Source: Hymenobacter sp. BRD128
GTDB taxonomy: Bacteria > Bacteroidota > Bacteroidia > Cytophagales > Hymenobacteraceae
Direction of reading: 5' to 3'
DNA length: 64,000 bases
Assembly (NCBI RefSeq): GCF_013256625.1
Contig: NZ_CP053908.1
Coordinates: forward strand, 2,542,001 to 2,606,000
Shown: positions 8,588 through 17,367 of the stretch, in pieces
Position numbering within the stretch: position 1 is the first letter of the stretch
Layout of the letters: every line of letters begins with the position of its first letter
The notes under the pieces: model-generated
The model's input: the letters and a program-made list of their open reading frames with translations, nothing else
What the model was told of the DNA's origin: nothing
The model's database searches: none
Made by a program: the position numbers and the translations under genes

Positions 8588-10874
8588 CCCTGGTGGCCGG
8601 GCTGGCAGTATGGCTGGTGCGGCCGCCGCGCCCGGCACCCGCCACCGCCCCGGCCACCGGGTTTTCGGCCTACCGCGCCCAGCGCGACGTGGCCGTGGTG
8701 GCTAGCCAGCCCCACCCGCTGGGCACGGCCGCCAATGCCCAGGTGCGCGACTATTTACTAAGCCGCTGCCGCGAACTGGGCCTGACCGCCAGCGTGCAAG
8801 ACCTGAGCTTGGTGCTCACTGACCCGGGCCAGCTGGCCGCCGCGCGGGTGCAGAATGTGCTGGCCCGCCTGCCCGGCCGGCAGCCCGGCGGCCCGGCCGT
8901 GCTGGTGCTGGCCCACTACGACTCGCAGCCCCACACGCCCGGCGCCGGCGACGACGGCGCCGGCGTGGCTGCCATGCTCGAAACCATCCGGGCGCTGCGC
9001 GCCGGGCCGCCCCTGGCCCACGACGTTATCTGGCTTTTCACCGATGGCGAGGAGGCCGGCTGGCTGGGTGCCCGCGCCTACGCGGCCGACACGGCCCGCC
9101 TGCGCCGCGAGGTAGGCGTGGCGCTTAATTTTGAGGGCCGGGGCAATGCCGGGGCTAGCCTCACTTTTGAGGTGAGCCCCCAGAATGGCTGGGTAATGCG
9201 CGAGTATGCCCGGGCCGCGCCCTACCCCATCTCGTCGTCGCTGTTTTACGAAGCCTACCGGCACTTGCCGAATAACACCGACTTCACGCCCTTGCGCCAG
9301 GCCGGGATTACGGGGCTCAATTTTGCCTTCGTCGATGGCCACCCGTACTACCACAGCCCGGCCGACCTGCCCGGCCACCTCGACCTGGGCTCGCTCCAGC
9401 ACCACGGCTCGTATATGCTGAGCTTGGTGCGGCACTTTGGCAATATTCCCCTCACGCACACCAAGGCGCCCGACGAAACGTTTTTTAACCCGCTGGGCAC
9501 CTGGCTGGTGCGCTACCCCGCCACCTGGGGCCTGCCGCTAACGCAGCTCACCGTCAGCCTGCTGCTGCTGGCTCTGGTGCTGGCTTATCAGCGTGGTCGT
9601 TTCAGCTGGGGCGGGCTACTGGGCGGCATGCTGGCCTGGGTGGGTGGCCTGGCCTTGCTGCTGCTGACCGGCTGGGGCCTATTGGCGCTGGTGGCCGCCT
9701 GCTACCCGCAGTACAGCGCCTTCTACGACCGGGCTTCCTACAATGCGCTGGCTTACCAGGGAGCACTACTGGCGCTGGGGCTAGCCCTGTTTGCGGCTTA
9801 TTACGGGGTGCTGAGCCGCTTTGTGCGGCCCGGCTCGCTGGTAGGCGGGGCACTGGTGGTAGTGGCCGGGCTGCTGGGGCTGTTGCAGTGGCAGGCGCCT
9901 TCGTCGGCATTTTTATTGGCGTGGCCGCTGCTGGCGGCTACGCTGGGCTGGGGCCTGGGGCTGCGCCACCCCACCAGCCCCGCCCGCCCGCTCACGCCCG
10001 GGCTGGCCGTGGCTACCTCGCTACTGACCTTGCCGGCCGTGGCGCTGCTGGTGCCTACCACCTACCTGCTGCTGGTCATTTTTGGGCTGAGTATACTGTC
10101 GCTGACGGCCCTTCTATTCCTGGCGATACTACTGGGGCTGCTGCTGCCCCTCTTGCTGCCGGTGTTGAGCTTACCCGCGGGGGTGGGCCGCCGGCCGGCT
10201 ATCGGCTGGCTGCTACCCGGCCTGGCGCTGGCCGAGGTGCTGGCCGCACTGCTCATGGGCCACCTCACCCGGCAGCCCACCGCCGCCCAGCCCCAGCAAA
10301 CACACCTGTTTTATGCCCTCGATGCGGCGCATAGCCAGGCCTACTGGCTCTCGGCCGCGCCCCAGCCCGATGCCTGGACGCGCCGGGTATTCACGCAGCC
10401 GCAGCTTACGCCCTTGCCGGCGCTATTCTCGCAGGCCACCGCGCCGGTGCTGCACCAGGCGGCCCCGGTGCTGCCGCTAGCCCCACCACCATCCAGGTGC
10501 TGGCCGATAGCCAGGCCGCCGGCCACCGGCGGCTGCGCCTGCTGCTGCGGCCCGGCCGTGCCGACGTGAATAGCCTAATGCTGCGCTTCGGCGGGGCCGC
10601 GCCGCTACTGGGCTTGCGCGTGGCCGACCAGCCGGTGCCGGCCGCCAGCCTGCGGCCCACGGCGGGCGTGGTGAGCTTCCCGTTTTTTGCCCCCTCGCCC
10701 CAGGGCGAAGAGCTCGAAATTGACTTGGCCGATACCGCGCCGCTACACTTGGTAGTTACCACGCGCAGCCTCGGGCTGCCCGCTAGCCTGGCGCCGCCGC
10801 TGCCGGCCACGGTGGTGCCCGCGCCGGGCTACAATAGCTTCACTACACAGGTGCAGCAGGAATTTGCGCTGTAA
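8545..10874 (+). pseudogene. M28-family zinc aminopeptidase with membrane C-terminal half, frameshifted
   Basis: The first frame (8545-10569) gives an N-terminal membrane anchor, then an M28 peptidase domain with the zinc ligands AHYDS (H124), GAGDDGAG (D136), DGEEAG (E169/E170) and YYHSP, then about seven or eight membrane helices. Near 10481-10484 the sense moves to another frame, which runs to the stop at 10872 and reads on from PTTIQVLADSQA as a plausible lumenal C-terminal domain. Adding one C to that run joins the two frames into a protein of about 776 residues. This is either a real frameshift or a base-calling error. By family it removes N-terminal residues from peptides. Confidence 0.82.
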
Positions 10875-10928
10875 GAAAGCCGGCATACTTCTAAACCAAT
10901 AGCGCCACTTAGCCTTATATTGGCAGTA

Positions 10929-11447
10929 ATGAATACACTTTTACTTACTTCCCAACGCCCCAGGTGCTTGTTTAGCATTCTGCTAGGGCTAGCCGCAGAG
11001 TGTGGCCTCGCCGGCTGCAACCTGCGGCCCTGCAACCCGGCCGACCCTGGCCCGCAGCCCTTCGGTATTGCCTTCAGCACCGATACGCTGGGCGCTGGCA
11101 AAGGCTTCCGCAAGGCCGAGGCGTTTTCGGCTTACCTGGTGCGCTACCGGGGCGCCGACTTCAGCCAGCCGCTCGATACGCTGCGGGCCAACGACCGGCC
11201 AAAGTCGCCGATGCTTTTTTATTACGTCGACCGCACGCTGTTCTGCAATTTTCCGGCCGTGGGCGGCCCTAGCGACCCGCGCAGCTACCGCCTCGAAGTG
11301 CCCGCCGCCAAGCGGCGCTACGACATCAGCGACATCGTGCTCACCTACGGCGGCGTGGATAATTGCACGCGCACCATCACCCGGTTCGACGCGCTCATCA
11401 ACGGGCAGCGCGTGGATACCCGCCAGGGCTATGTGGCCACCAAGTAG
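10929..11447 (+). CDS. hypothetical lipoprotein
   Basis: A 172-residue protein I do not recognise. ATG 10929 is preferred to a TTG nine bases earlier. The N-terminus is hydrophobic and followed by LAGC (about residue 27), a likely lipobox. The mature part has several cysteines, a YRGADFSQPLDTL segment, and an end with mixed beta character (YDISDIVLTYGG...DNCTRTITRFDALINGQRVDT). It may be an exported small beta-rich protein tethered to a membrane. It stands alone between the M28 gene and a bidirectional terminator, so context says little about its function. Confidence 0.6.
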   Translation: MNTLLLTSQRPRCLFSILLGLAAECGLAGCNLRPCNPADPGPQPFGIAFSTDTLGAGKGFRKAEAFSAYLVRYRGADFSQPLDTLRANDRPKSPMLFYYVDRTLFCNFPAVGGPSDPRSYRLEVPAAKRRYDISDIVLTYGGVDNCTRTITRFDALINGQRVDTRQGYVATK

Positions 11448-11469
11448 TGTAAGTCAAGGACTTATATAT

Positions 11470-11509
11470 AAAAAAGCGGCCCTAGCTTTTCAGCCAGGGC
11501 CGCTTTTTT
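11470..11509. terminator. bidirectional intrinsic terminator
   Basis: The arms GCGGCCCT and AGGGCCGC flank a 12-base loop, with A6 before and T6 after. It lies between convergent genes and can serve both strands. Confidence 0.88.
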
Positions 11510-11526
11510 CGCGGGGCTAGGCCTGC

Positions 11527-12576
11527 TTAGTTGAGCGAGGCCACGTCGATGACGAAGCGGTACTTCACGTCGCCTTTCAGCATACGCTCGTAAGCCTCGT
11601 TGATGTGCTGAATATCAATCACCTCGATGTCCGACATGATGTTGTGCTCGGCGCAGAAGTCGAGCATCTCCTGCGTTTCGGCAATGCCGCCGATGAGCGA
11701 GCCGGCCACGCGGCGGCGCTTGGCAATGAGGTTGAAGGCGTGCAGGTGCGGCGCCTCGCTGGGCACGCCCAGCAGAATCATGGTGCCGTCGAGGCGCAGC
11801 AGGTTCACGTAGGCGCCGAGGTCAATCTGGGCCGAGATAGTGTTGATAATGAAGTCGAAGTAGTTGCCCACCGACTTAAACTGGTCCTTGTCGCTGGTCA
11901 CCACAAACTTGTGGGCACCCAGGGCTTTGGCATCGGCTTCCTTGCCGGCCGAGGTGCTGAGCACGGTTACTTCGGCGCCCAGGGCTACGGCAAATTTCAC
12001 GGCCATGTGGCCCAGGCCACCCAGGCCCATCACGGCTACGCGGTGGCCGGGGCCTACTTTCCACTGGCGCAGCGGCGAGTAGGTAGTGATGCCGGCGCAC
12101 AGCAGCGGCGCCACGCGGGCCAGGTCGAGCTTGTCGCTCACCTTGAGGGTGTATTTTTCATCCACCACGATGCTTTGCGAGTAGCCGCCGTAGGTGGGCT
12201 GGCCGGTCTTGATTTCGCGGCTGTTGTAGGTGCCAATCATGCCGGTGGTTTCGCAGTACTGCTCCAGGCCTTCCTTGCACGAGGTGCATTCGCGGCACGA
12301 GTCGACCATGCAGCCCACGCCGGCGAGGTCGCCGACTTTGAAGTTCTTAACGTGGTCGCCCACGGCCGACACGCGGCCCACGATTTCGTGGCCGGGCACC
12401 ATCGGGAAAATCGAGCCGCCCCACTCATCGCGAATCTGGTGCAGGTCGGAGTGGCACACGCCGCAAAACAGGATGTCAATCTGCACATCGTGCGCGCCGG
12501 GCGCGCGGCGCTCCAGCTGGAAAGGTTCGAGCGGAATATTGGCGGCGGGGGCCGCGTAAGCTTTGGTAGCGGACAT
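11527..12576 (-). CDS. zinc-dependent NAD(P) alcohol dehydrogenase, cinnamyl-alcohol/YahK type
   Basis: 349 residues from ATG 12576 (MSATKAYAAP); an upstream in-frame start at 12612 adds only non-conserved residues. Catalytic zinc motif FCGVCHSDLHQIRDEWG and GHEIVGRV (about 35-70); structural zinc cysteines in GCMVDSCRECTSCKEG (about 95-110); nucleotide-binding GLGGLGHMAVK (about 180). This is the CAD/YahK class of medium-chain dehydrogenases, which reduce aldehydes to alcohols with NADPH in the cytoplasm. It is probably transcribed alone: a terminator precedes it and a bidirectional one follows. Confidence 0.92.
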   Translation of the reverse strand: MSATKAYAAPAANIPLEPFQLERRAPGAHDVQIDILFCGVCHSDLHQIRDEWGGSIFPMVPGHEIVGRVSAVGDHVKNFKVGDLAGVGCMVDSCRECTSCKEGLEQYCETTGMIGTYNSREIKTGQPTYGGYSQSIVVDEKYTLKVSDKLDLARVAPLLCAGITTYSPLRQWKVGPGHRVAVMGLGGLGHMAVKFAVALGAEVTVLSTSAGKEADAKALGAHKFVVTSDKDQFKSVGNYFDFIINTISAQIDLGAYVNLLRLDGTMILLGVPSEAPHLHAFNLIAKRRRVAGSLIGGIAETQEMLDFCAEHNIMSDIEVIDIQHINEAYERMLKGDVKYRFVIDVASLN

Positions 12577-12610
12577 TAGGTCTGTGGTTTGGGGTAAGAA
12601 TGCAGCCCAC

Positions 12611-12651
12611 AAAAACGCCGCGACGGCCCGGTGGGCAGCGGCGGCGCTTTT
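12611..12651 (-). terminator. intrinsic terminator after DUF1990 gene
   Basis: On the minus strand, GCGCCGC and GCGGCG arms close a GC-rich hairpin followed by five T. It lies between the stop of the DUF1990 gene at 12667 and the start of the dehydrogenase at 12576. Confidence 0.65.
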
Positions 12652-12666
12652 GGTTGGATTGCCGGA

Positions 12667-13359
12667 TTAACTCCCGGCCCCCGGCTTTGTTTGCGGCTGG
12701 GTTATTTCCTCCGTCACTAGGCGGCGCATGCGGGCCAGCGACTGGCGGGCAAAGCGCCGCTGCAACCGGCGCCCGAACAGCTTGAAGCCTAGCCAGTAAA
12801 ACGGGTTGCGAATGTGCCCCGGCTGCGACATGGCCTGAATGCGAAACTGCACCGCGCCAGTGCCCAGATTTTTGTGCACCGAGAAGTTTATCTGCCCCTT
12901 CTCGAAGTGGCCTTCGAGGGTGCGGTAGCCGTAGCCCCACACCCGCTCGGGGCCGTCGGGGCCGGGCCGGCTAGCCTCGTCAATGACATCGACCACCCGC
13001 ACGCCGAAGTAAAAATTGAACACCAGAAAGTGCGCCCGCAGCACCATAATACGCTTTTCGAGCGGCTGGCTAGGGTCGAAGTACCCCGTGATGAGGTCGG
13101 GCGGCGGAAAGGCATAGCGCCGCATCACGGCCTGCGCCGCCGCAAACGAGCCCGCCGCGGCGGGCGGGCCGGGCGCTTCGGCCGGCAGGTCGGTGGCGTA
13201 GTGGTCGATGCGCCAGCCGGTGGCCGAGGTGTACTCGCGCACTTGCTCGTAGTCGTAGTTGACCTTGGCGTGGGCGTAGGCTTCGAGCTGAGCGCGGTAC
13301 TGCTCCCAGGCGGGTGCCGTGCCGCCCGAAGGCGCCGGCCGGGCGGCAGGGCTAGGCAT
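12667..13359 (-). CDS. DUF1990 family protein, copy 1
   Basis: A 230-residue cytoplasmic protein. The conserved core of the family is clear: ITGYFDPSQPLEKR (about 90-103), a hydrophobic strand with FGVRVVDVIDE (about 118-128), and YGYRTLEGHFEKGQINF (about 145-160). No enzyme is established for DUF1990; some members have been linked to lipid or fatty-acid related proteins. The N-terminal 30 residues are Pro/Ala-rich and not conserved. A second, more divergent member lies 2.5 kb away (15829-16401), on the other side of a glycoside hydrolase gene. Confidence 0.75.
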   Translation of the reverse strand: MPSPAARPAPSGGTAPAWEQYRAQLEAYAHAKVNYDYEQVREYTSATGWRIDHYATDLPAEAPGPPAAAGSFAAAQAVMRRYAFPPPDLITGYFDPSQPLEKRIMVLRAHFLVFNFYFGVRVVDVIDEASRPGPDGPERVWGYGYRTLEGHFEKGQINFSVHKNLGTGAVQFRIQAMSQPGHIRNPFYWLGFKLFGRRLQRRFARQSLARMRRLVTEEITQPQTKPGAGS

Positions 13360-13555
13360 GAAAAAACAAAGGCTTGCGTGGAGGCGCTAATACGGCAGAA
13401 GCCCCCCTGGCCGTTGTCGCCTCCGGGGCGAGGGCGCGCTTTGGAGCGAAGCTCTAAAGCTTGGCGACCGTCGGTAAAGCCGCGAATTTGCGTTTGTAGT
13501 AAGCCCTCGGCTCCGTGTTTTTCGTTGTAGCCGCACTCATCTTTTTCTACCCGCA

Positions 13556-15805
13556 ATGCGTAGCACGGGCCGCCGCTCAAAGCACTTTAGCTTCCCCCTC
13601 CCCTGCTGGCTAATATTAGTCGGGCTGGGCATGCTGCTGGCCAGGCCGGCGGCGGCGCAGGGGGCGGCAGTCAGCGCTATCGTGCCCGTCACCGAGGCGC
13701 CGGTGCGGGCCTATAGTAAGTTTGAGGCCGCCGCTAGCCTCACCAAGCAGTTTGCCAATCCCTACGACCCGGATAGCATTGCGGTTGAGGTGGATTTCAT
13801 TTCTCCCAGCCAGAAGCGCTACAAAGCCTACGCGTTTTATCTGGTTCCGTATGCGCGCGACACTCTGGGCTGGCACCGCGTGCCTACCACTACGCCCTGG
13901 CACGTGCGCTTCAGCCCCAACGAGGCCGGCCGCTGGCAGTACGCTTTTACGGTAACCGATAAAACCGACGCGGCCCACGTCACCAGCACCGTCAGCAGCC
14001 CCGCTACGTTTACCTGCGTGCCATCGCCCGCGCACGGCTTTTTGCGCGTGGCGGCCAACAAGCGGTACTGGGAGTTTTCGGATGGCACTTCCTTCATGGG
14101 CATCAGCGAGGATGTGCGGTCGGCCTTCGACCCCGCCAAAATTGCCTCCTGCACACCCGACCCTAGCCAGCTGTGCCCCGGGGGCAAGCCGTGCTACACC
14201 CTGCTGACCCGGCCGCAGCAGCAAGCCTGGATTGGGAAGTTTCACGCCAACGGGGGTAACCTGGTGCGGCTGTGGCTGGAGCCGTACAGCTATGAATTTG
14301 AGTGGGATACGCTCGGCAATTACGGCGCCCGGCAAAACCGGGCCGGCGACCTTGATTCGCTTATCGAATACGCCGGCGCGCATCAAGTTTACGTGCACCT
14401 GGTGCTGTACGGCTCACGCAACCTCAGCACCAACGCCGGCACCGCCGACGAAGGCAGCGGCTGGGCGCTCAACCCCTACCGCCGGCGCTTCGGCCTGGCT
14501 TCGCTGCTCGATTTTTACACGCAGCCGGCGGCCATCCGGGCTTTCAAAAACCGGCTTCGCTACATCCAGGCGCGTTGGGGCTACTCCGCGGCAATCGCCT
14601 CTTACGGGCTGATGAACGAGCCCGAAATGCCCGATGATGCGACGGCGGCCAATACGATTTATTACCCGAACGTAGCCAAGATTAACGCTTGGTTTGAGGA
14701 TATGGCGGCATTTCTGAAAACCGATGCTTACCCGGCGCACCTGGTCAGCGTGGACTACGGCTATGGCTTCAGCAGCGCAACGTTTAGCTCGCCGAACGTC
14801 GATTTTTCGAGCGCCCACTACTATACCTGGGATAAAAACGCGCAGTATCAGTTCGGCTACATCGCGCAGCACCACCTGCGTAAGTACGACAAGCCCTTTG
14901 CCCAGCTCGAGTTTGGCCCGCAAACCTGGCTGTCGCAGGGCAATCAGGATATTCAGCAGGGCATTTGGTCATCGGCCTTTTCGGGGGCGTTTGCCACCGC
15001 TTTTCTGTTTGGGCCGGATGGCCGCTACAACAATGGCTGCTGGGGCGGCGACGGCATCCGGCTCTTTAAGCCACTGAGTGTATTTATGGCCGGCGAAGAG
15101 TTTAATAGCCTGACCTTTACTTACCAGCCCATCGGCACTGCCCTGAGCGCCTACGCGGCGGCCAGCCGGGCCAGCGGCGGCCGGCCGCTAGGCTATGCCA
15201 AGCCCGCCGCGGCGCCGGCCTTCGACGCCGCGGGCTTCGCGCCGACCGCCGATTATTTTGCCGCGCCTTTCGACAGCCTGAACTTAGCCCGCGATATTGT
15301 GGCGTCAGACCCGCGCCTGGAAGTATTTGCGCTGCGCGCGCCGGAAAAAATACTGGGCTGGGTGCACGACCAAGCGTACTACTGGTACAACACGCCCCAC
15401 CGCGCGGCGGGTAACCCGGCGCTTTTTCCCCTTAACCCAACGGGGCCGGATATCCGCAACCCGGCGGTGCCACTCGACACCAGTATGCCTGCGGTCAGCC
15501 CGCTAGCCAACCAAACTATCACCATTAGTGGGCTGGCGCACAATGGCGTATACACGGTAGAATGGTACAGTACCGCGTATGCATACGACAGCAATGGCAC
15601 GGGCAAGCTCGACGGCGGGCGCATCACCAACCCCCGGCTCGGCGGCAGCAGCCGGGCCACGGCCAACGGCGGCATCCTCCTAGTAGCCGTTCCCAAATTG
15701 CAGCCAACTGAATTGGGAGAGCCTCCTTTTGCCCCGGACTACGGGTTTAAAATCACGCTGGAAAGCGAGGCCGACCACGACGACACCGTATCTACCAGCC
15801 ACTGA
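13556..15805 (+). CDS. secreted glycoside hydrolase with DUF5060 N-terminal domain
   Basis: 749 residues with a signal peptide (about 1-34, ending ARPAAAQG). A DUF5060-like beta-sandwich (about 45-150; YDPDSIAVEVDF, WHVRFSPNEAGRWQYAF) precedes a TIM-barrel with the general acid in LMNEPEM (E355) and a probable nucleophile in QLEFGPQ (E452), the usual clan A arrangement. The C-terminal ~200 residues form one or two beta domains. By family it cleaves polysaccharide in the periplasm or outside the cell; substrate unknown. It stands alone on the plus strand between two minus-strand DUF1990 genes. Confidence 0.82.
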   Translation: MRSTGRRSKHFSFPLPCWLILVGLGMLLARPAAAQGAAVSAIVPVTEAPVRAYSKFEAAASLTKQFANPYDPDSIAVEVDFISPSQKRYKAYAFYLVPYARDTLGWHRVPTTTPWHVRFSPNEAGRWQYAFTVTDKTDAAHVTSTVSSPATFTCVPSPAHGFLRVAANKRYWEFSDGTSFMGISEDVRSAFDPAKIASCTPDPSQLCPGGKPCYTLLTRPQQQAWIGKFHANGGNLVRLWLEPYSYEFEWDTLGNYGARQNRAGDLDSLIEYAGAHQVYVHLVLYGSRNLSTNAGTADEGSGWALNPYRRRFGLASLLDFYTQPAAIRAFKNRLRYIQARWGYSAAIASYGLMNEPEMPDDATAANTIYYPNVAKINAWFEDMAAFLKTDAYPAHLVSVDYGYGFSSATFSSPNVDFSSAHYYTWDKNAQYQFGYIAQHHLRKYDKPFAQLEFGPQTWLSQGNQDIQQGIWSSAFSGAFATAFLFGPDGRYNNGCWGGDGIRLFKPLSVFMAGEEFNSLTFTYQPIGTALSAYAAASRASGGRPLGYAKPAAAPAFDAAGFAPTADYFAAPFDSLNLARDIVASDPRLEVFALRAPEKILGWVHDQAYYWYNTPHRAAGNPALFPLNPTGPDIRNPAVPLDTSMPAVSPLANQTITISGLAHNGVYTVEWYSTAYAYDSNGTGKLDGGRITNPRLGGSSRATANGGILLVAVPKLQPTELGEPPFAPDYGFKITLESEADHDDTVSTSH

Positions 15806-15828
15806 GTATCATTGGGCCTTGGCGCAGC

Positions 15829-16401
15829 CTAGCGCGACGTTTGCCGCACCGAGCCATCTTCCGCGTGGCGGGTGGTTTCGACTACCACCGGGCCCAGCGC
15901 CTGGCCGCCGCTAGCCTGGGCCACGCGCTCGCAAAACTCAACCCAGGTGGCTTCCTGCATCAGCTTGCCGCCGCCCAGCGTGTCGTAGGCAAAGGCCACC
16001 AGCCCATCGCGCGAGCGGGCCAGCGAGTGAATCTCGAAGCGCAGGGCGTCGGGGCGGCCATCGAGCGGATGCGTTTCGAAGCGAATGCGGCCGGCTTCGG
16101 GGTGGCCTTCCAGGGTCAGAAACTCGAAAAAGGTGGGCCCTACGTCAGTCACGCGCACGCTGCCATTCCAGGGGCCAAAGATTTTAATGTGAAACTCGTC
16201 GCCCGCGCGCAAGCTGCCTTCCTGGCCGCGGGTGCGCTCAAAGTCGGCCAGCAGGCCGGGCGAAAACTTGGGCACATCGGCCTGCACGGCCGCCATGAGC
16301 TGCGTGGGCGTGAGGTGCGGCCGCTCCACATCAATGTAGTAGCGCCGCTCCAGCGCCGGGCCGGAGCCCTGCGCGGCAGGCTGGGCAGATGGAGAAGCCA
16401 T
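15829..16401 (-). CDS. DUF1990-like protein, copy 2
   Basis: 190 residues that resemble the DUF1990 protein at 12667 in their second half (VTDVGPTFFEFLTLEGHPEAGRI, then LRFEIHSLARS). The family's TGYFD core is replaced by FKIFGPWNG-like sequence, so it is a distant member or a related START/SRPBCC-like fold. No catalytic residues can be named. It is transcribed towards the hydrolase gene and diverges from endonuclease V, with about 150 bases between start codons. Function unknown. Confidence 0.6.
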   Translation of the reverse strand: MASPSAQPAAQGSGPALERRYYIDVERPHLTPTQLMAAVQADVPKFSPGLLADFERTRGQEGSLRAGDEFHIKIFGPWNGSVRVTDVGPTFFEFLTLEGHPEAGRIRFETHPLDGRPDALRFEIHSLARSRDGLVAFAYDTLGGGKLMQEATWVEFCERVAQASGGQALGPVVVETTRHAEDGSVRQTSR

Positions 16402-16552
16402 GCGTAGAAAGCGTAAGACTGAAAATTTATTTTCCCTCGGCCACCGGAAGCGGCGGGCCTGGCCGCGTATACGCTCGGCACCCGCCCTGGGTAACGCTGG
16501 GCCGGCCCTAGCAACCCTCTATCTTTTCCCAACGCCTTTCTTTTCCTACCCA

Positions 16553-17242
16553 ATGGCCTACTACCGCCCGCCCGGTCCGCCGCCCGACCCCGCCCTGGTG
16601 CGCAGCCTCACCGAGCAGCAGCACGAGCTGCGCCAGCGGGTGCGCGCCGAGCCGCTAGCCCACGCGCCTCGGCTTATCGGGGGCTGCGACTCGTCGTTTC
16701 CGACGCCCGACACCATTTTGTCGGTGTTTGTGGTGTTGAAGTTTCCGTCGCTGGAGCTGGTGGAAAAGGTTTATAACTACGGCCCCGTGACGATGCCCTA
16801 CGTGCCGGGCTTCCTGTCTTTTCGGGAGGCGCCCAACGTTATTCAGGCCTTTGCCAAGCTCGACCATAAGCCCGACGTGATTATGGTGGATGGCCACGGC
16901 ATTGCGCACCCGCGCCGGGTGGGCATTGCCGCGCACTTGGGCGTGCTGCTCGACTGGCCCACCTTCGGCGTGGCTAAGCAAAAGCTGACGGGTACTTTCC
17001 AAGAACCCGCGCCCGAAAAAGGCAGCCTCAGCCCCTTGCTCGATGCCAAAACCGGCGAGCTGATTGGCGAAGTGCTGCGCAGCAAAGACAAGGTGCTGCC
17101 GCTATTCGTGAGCCCCGGCCACCGCTGCGACCAAGCCACCGCCACGCGCCTCACGCTAGCCTGCCTGCGCGGCTACAAGCTGCCCGAGCCCACTCGCCTG
17201 GCCGACCACTGGGCCGAGGAATTCAAGAAAGAGGTTCGCTAG
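16553..17242 (+). CDS. nfi: endonuclease V (deoxyinosine 3' endonuclease)
   Basis: 229 residues from ATG 16553; the frame opens upstream, but that part overlaps the divergent promoter region. Metal-binding residues sit in GGCDSSF (D about 44) and MVDGHGIAHPRRVGIAAHLG (D about 113), with the PYVPGFLSFRE wedge motif (about 83-93). Length and motif order match endonuclease V. It cuts the second phosphodiester 3' of deoxyinosine in DNA (or inosine in RNA in some homologues), starting alternative excision repair of deaminated adenine in the cytoplasm. Confidence 0.94.
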   Translation: MAYYRPPGPPPDPALVRSLTEQQHELRQRVRAEPLAHAPRLIGGCDSSFPTPDTILSVFVVLKFPSLELVEKVYNYGPVTMPYVPGFLSFREAPNVIQAFAKLDHKPDVIMVDGHGIAHPRRVGIAAHLGVLLDWPTFGVAKQKLTGTFQEPAPEKGSLSPLLDAKTGELIGEVLRSKDKVLPLFVSPGHRCDQATATRLTLACLRGYKLPEPTRLADHWAEEFKKEVR

Positions 17243-17367
17243 CCGGCTCATCCTGCGGCAAAATCGCGGCGATAGGAAAGCTTTATGCTGTTTTCAGAAT
17301 AGCTGGTTAGCTTTACAGTAGTTCTTCCCATTCCAAATTGGCCGCGCTGACTGGCAGCGGATGTCGT

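Noticed and set aside
10470..10500. Programmed -1 ribosomal frameshift in the M28 gene
   Set aside because: There is no X-XXY-YYZ slippery heptamer with a downstream stem, and four other genes show the same kind of homopolymer fault.
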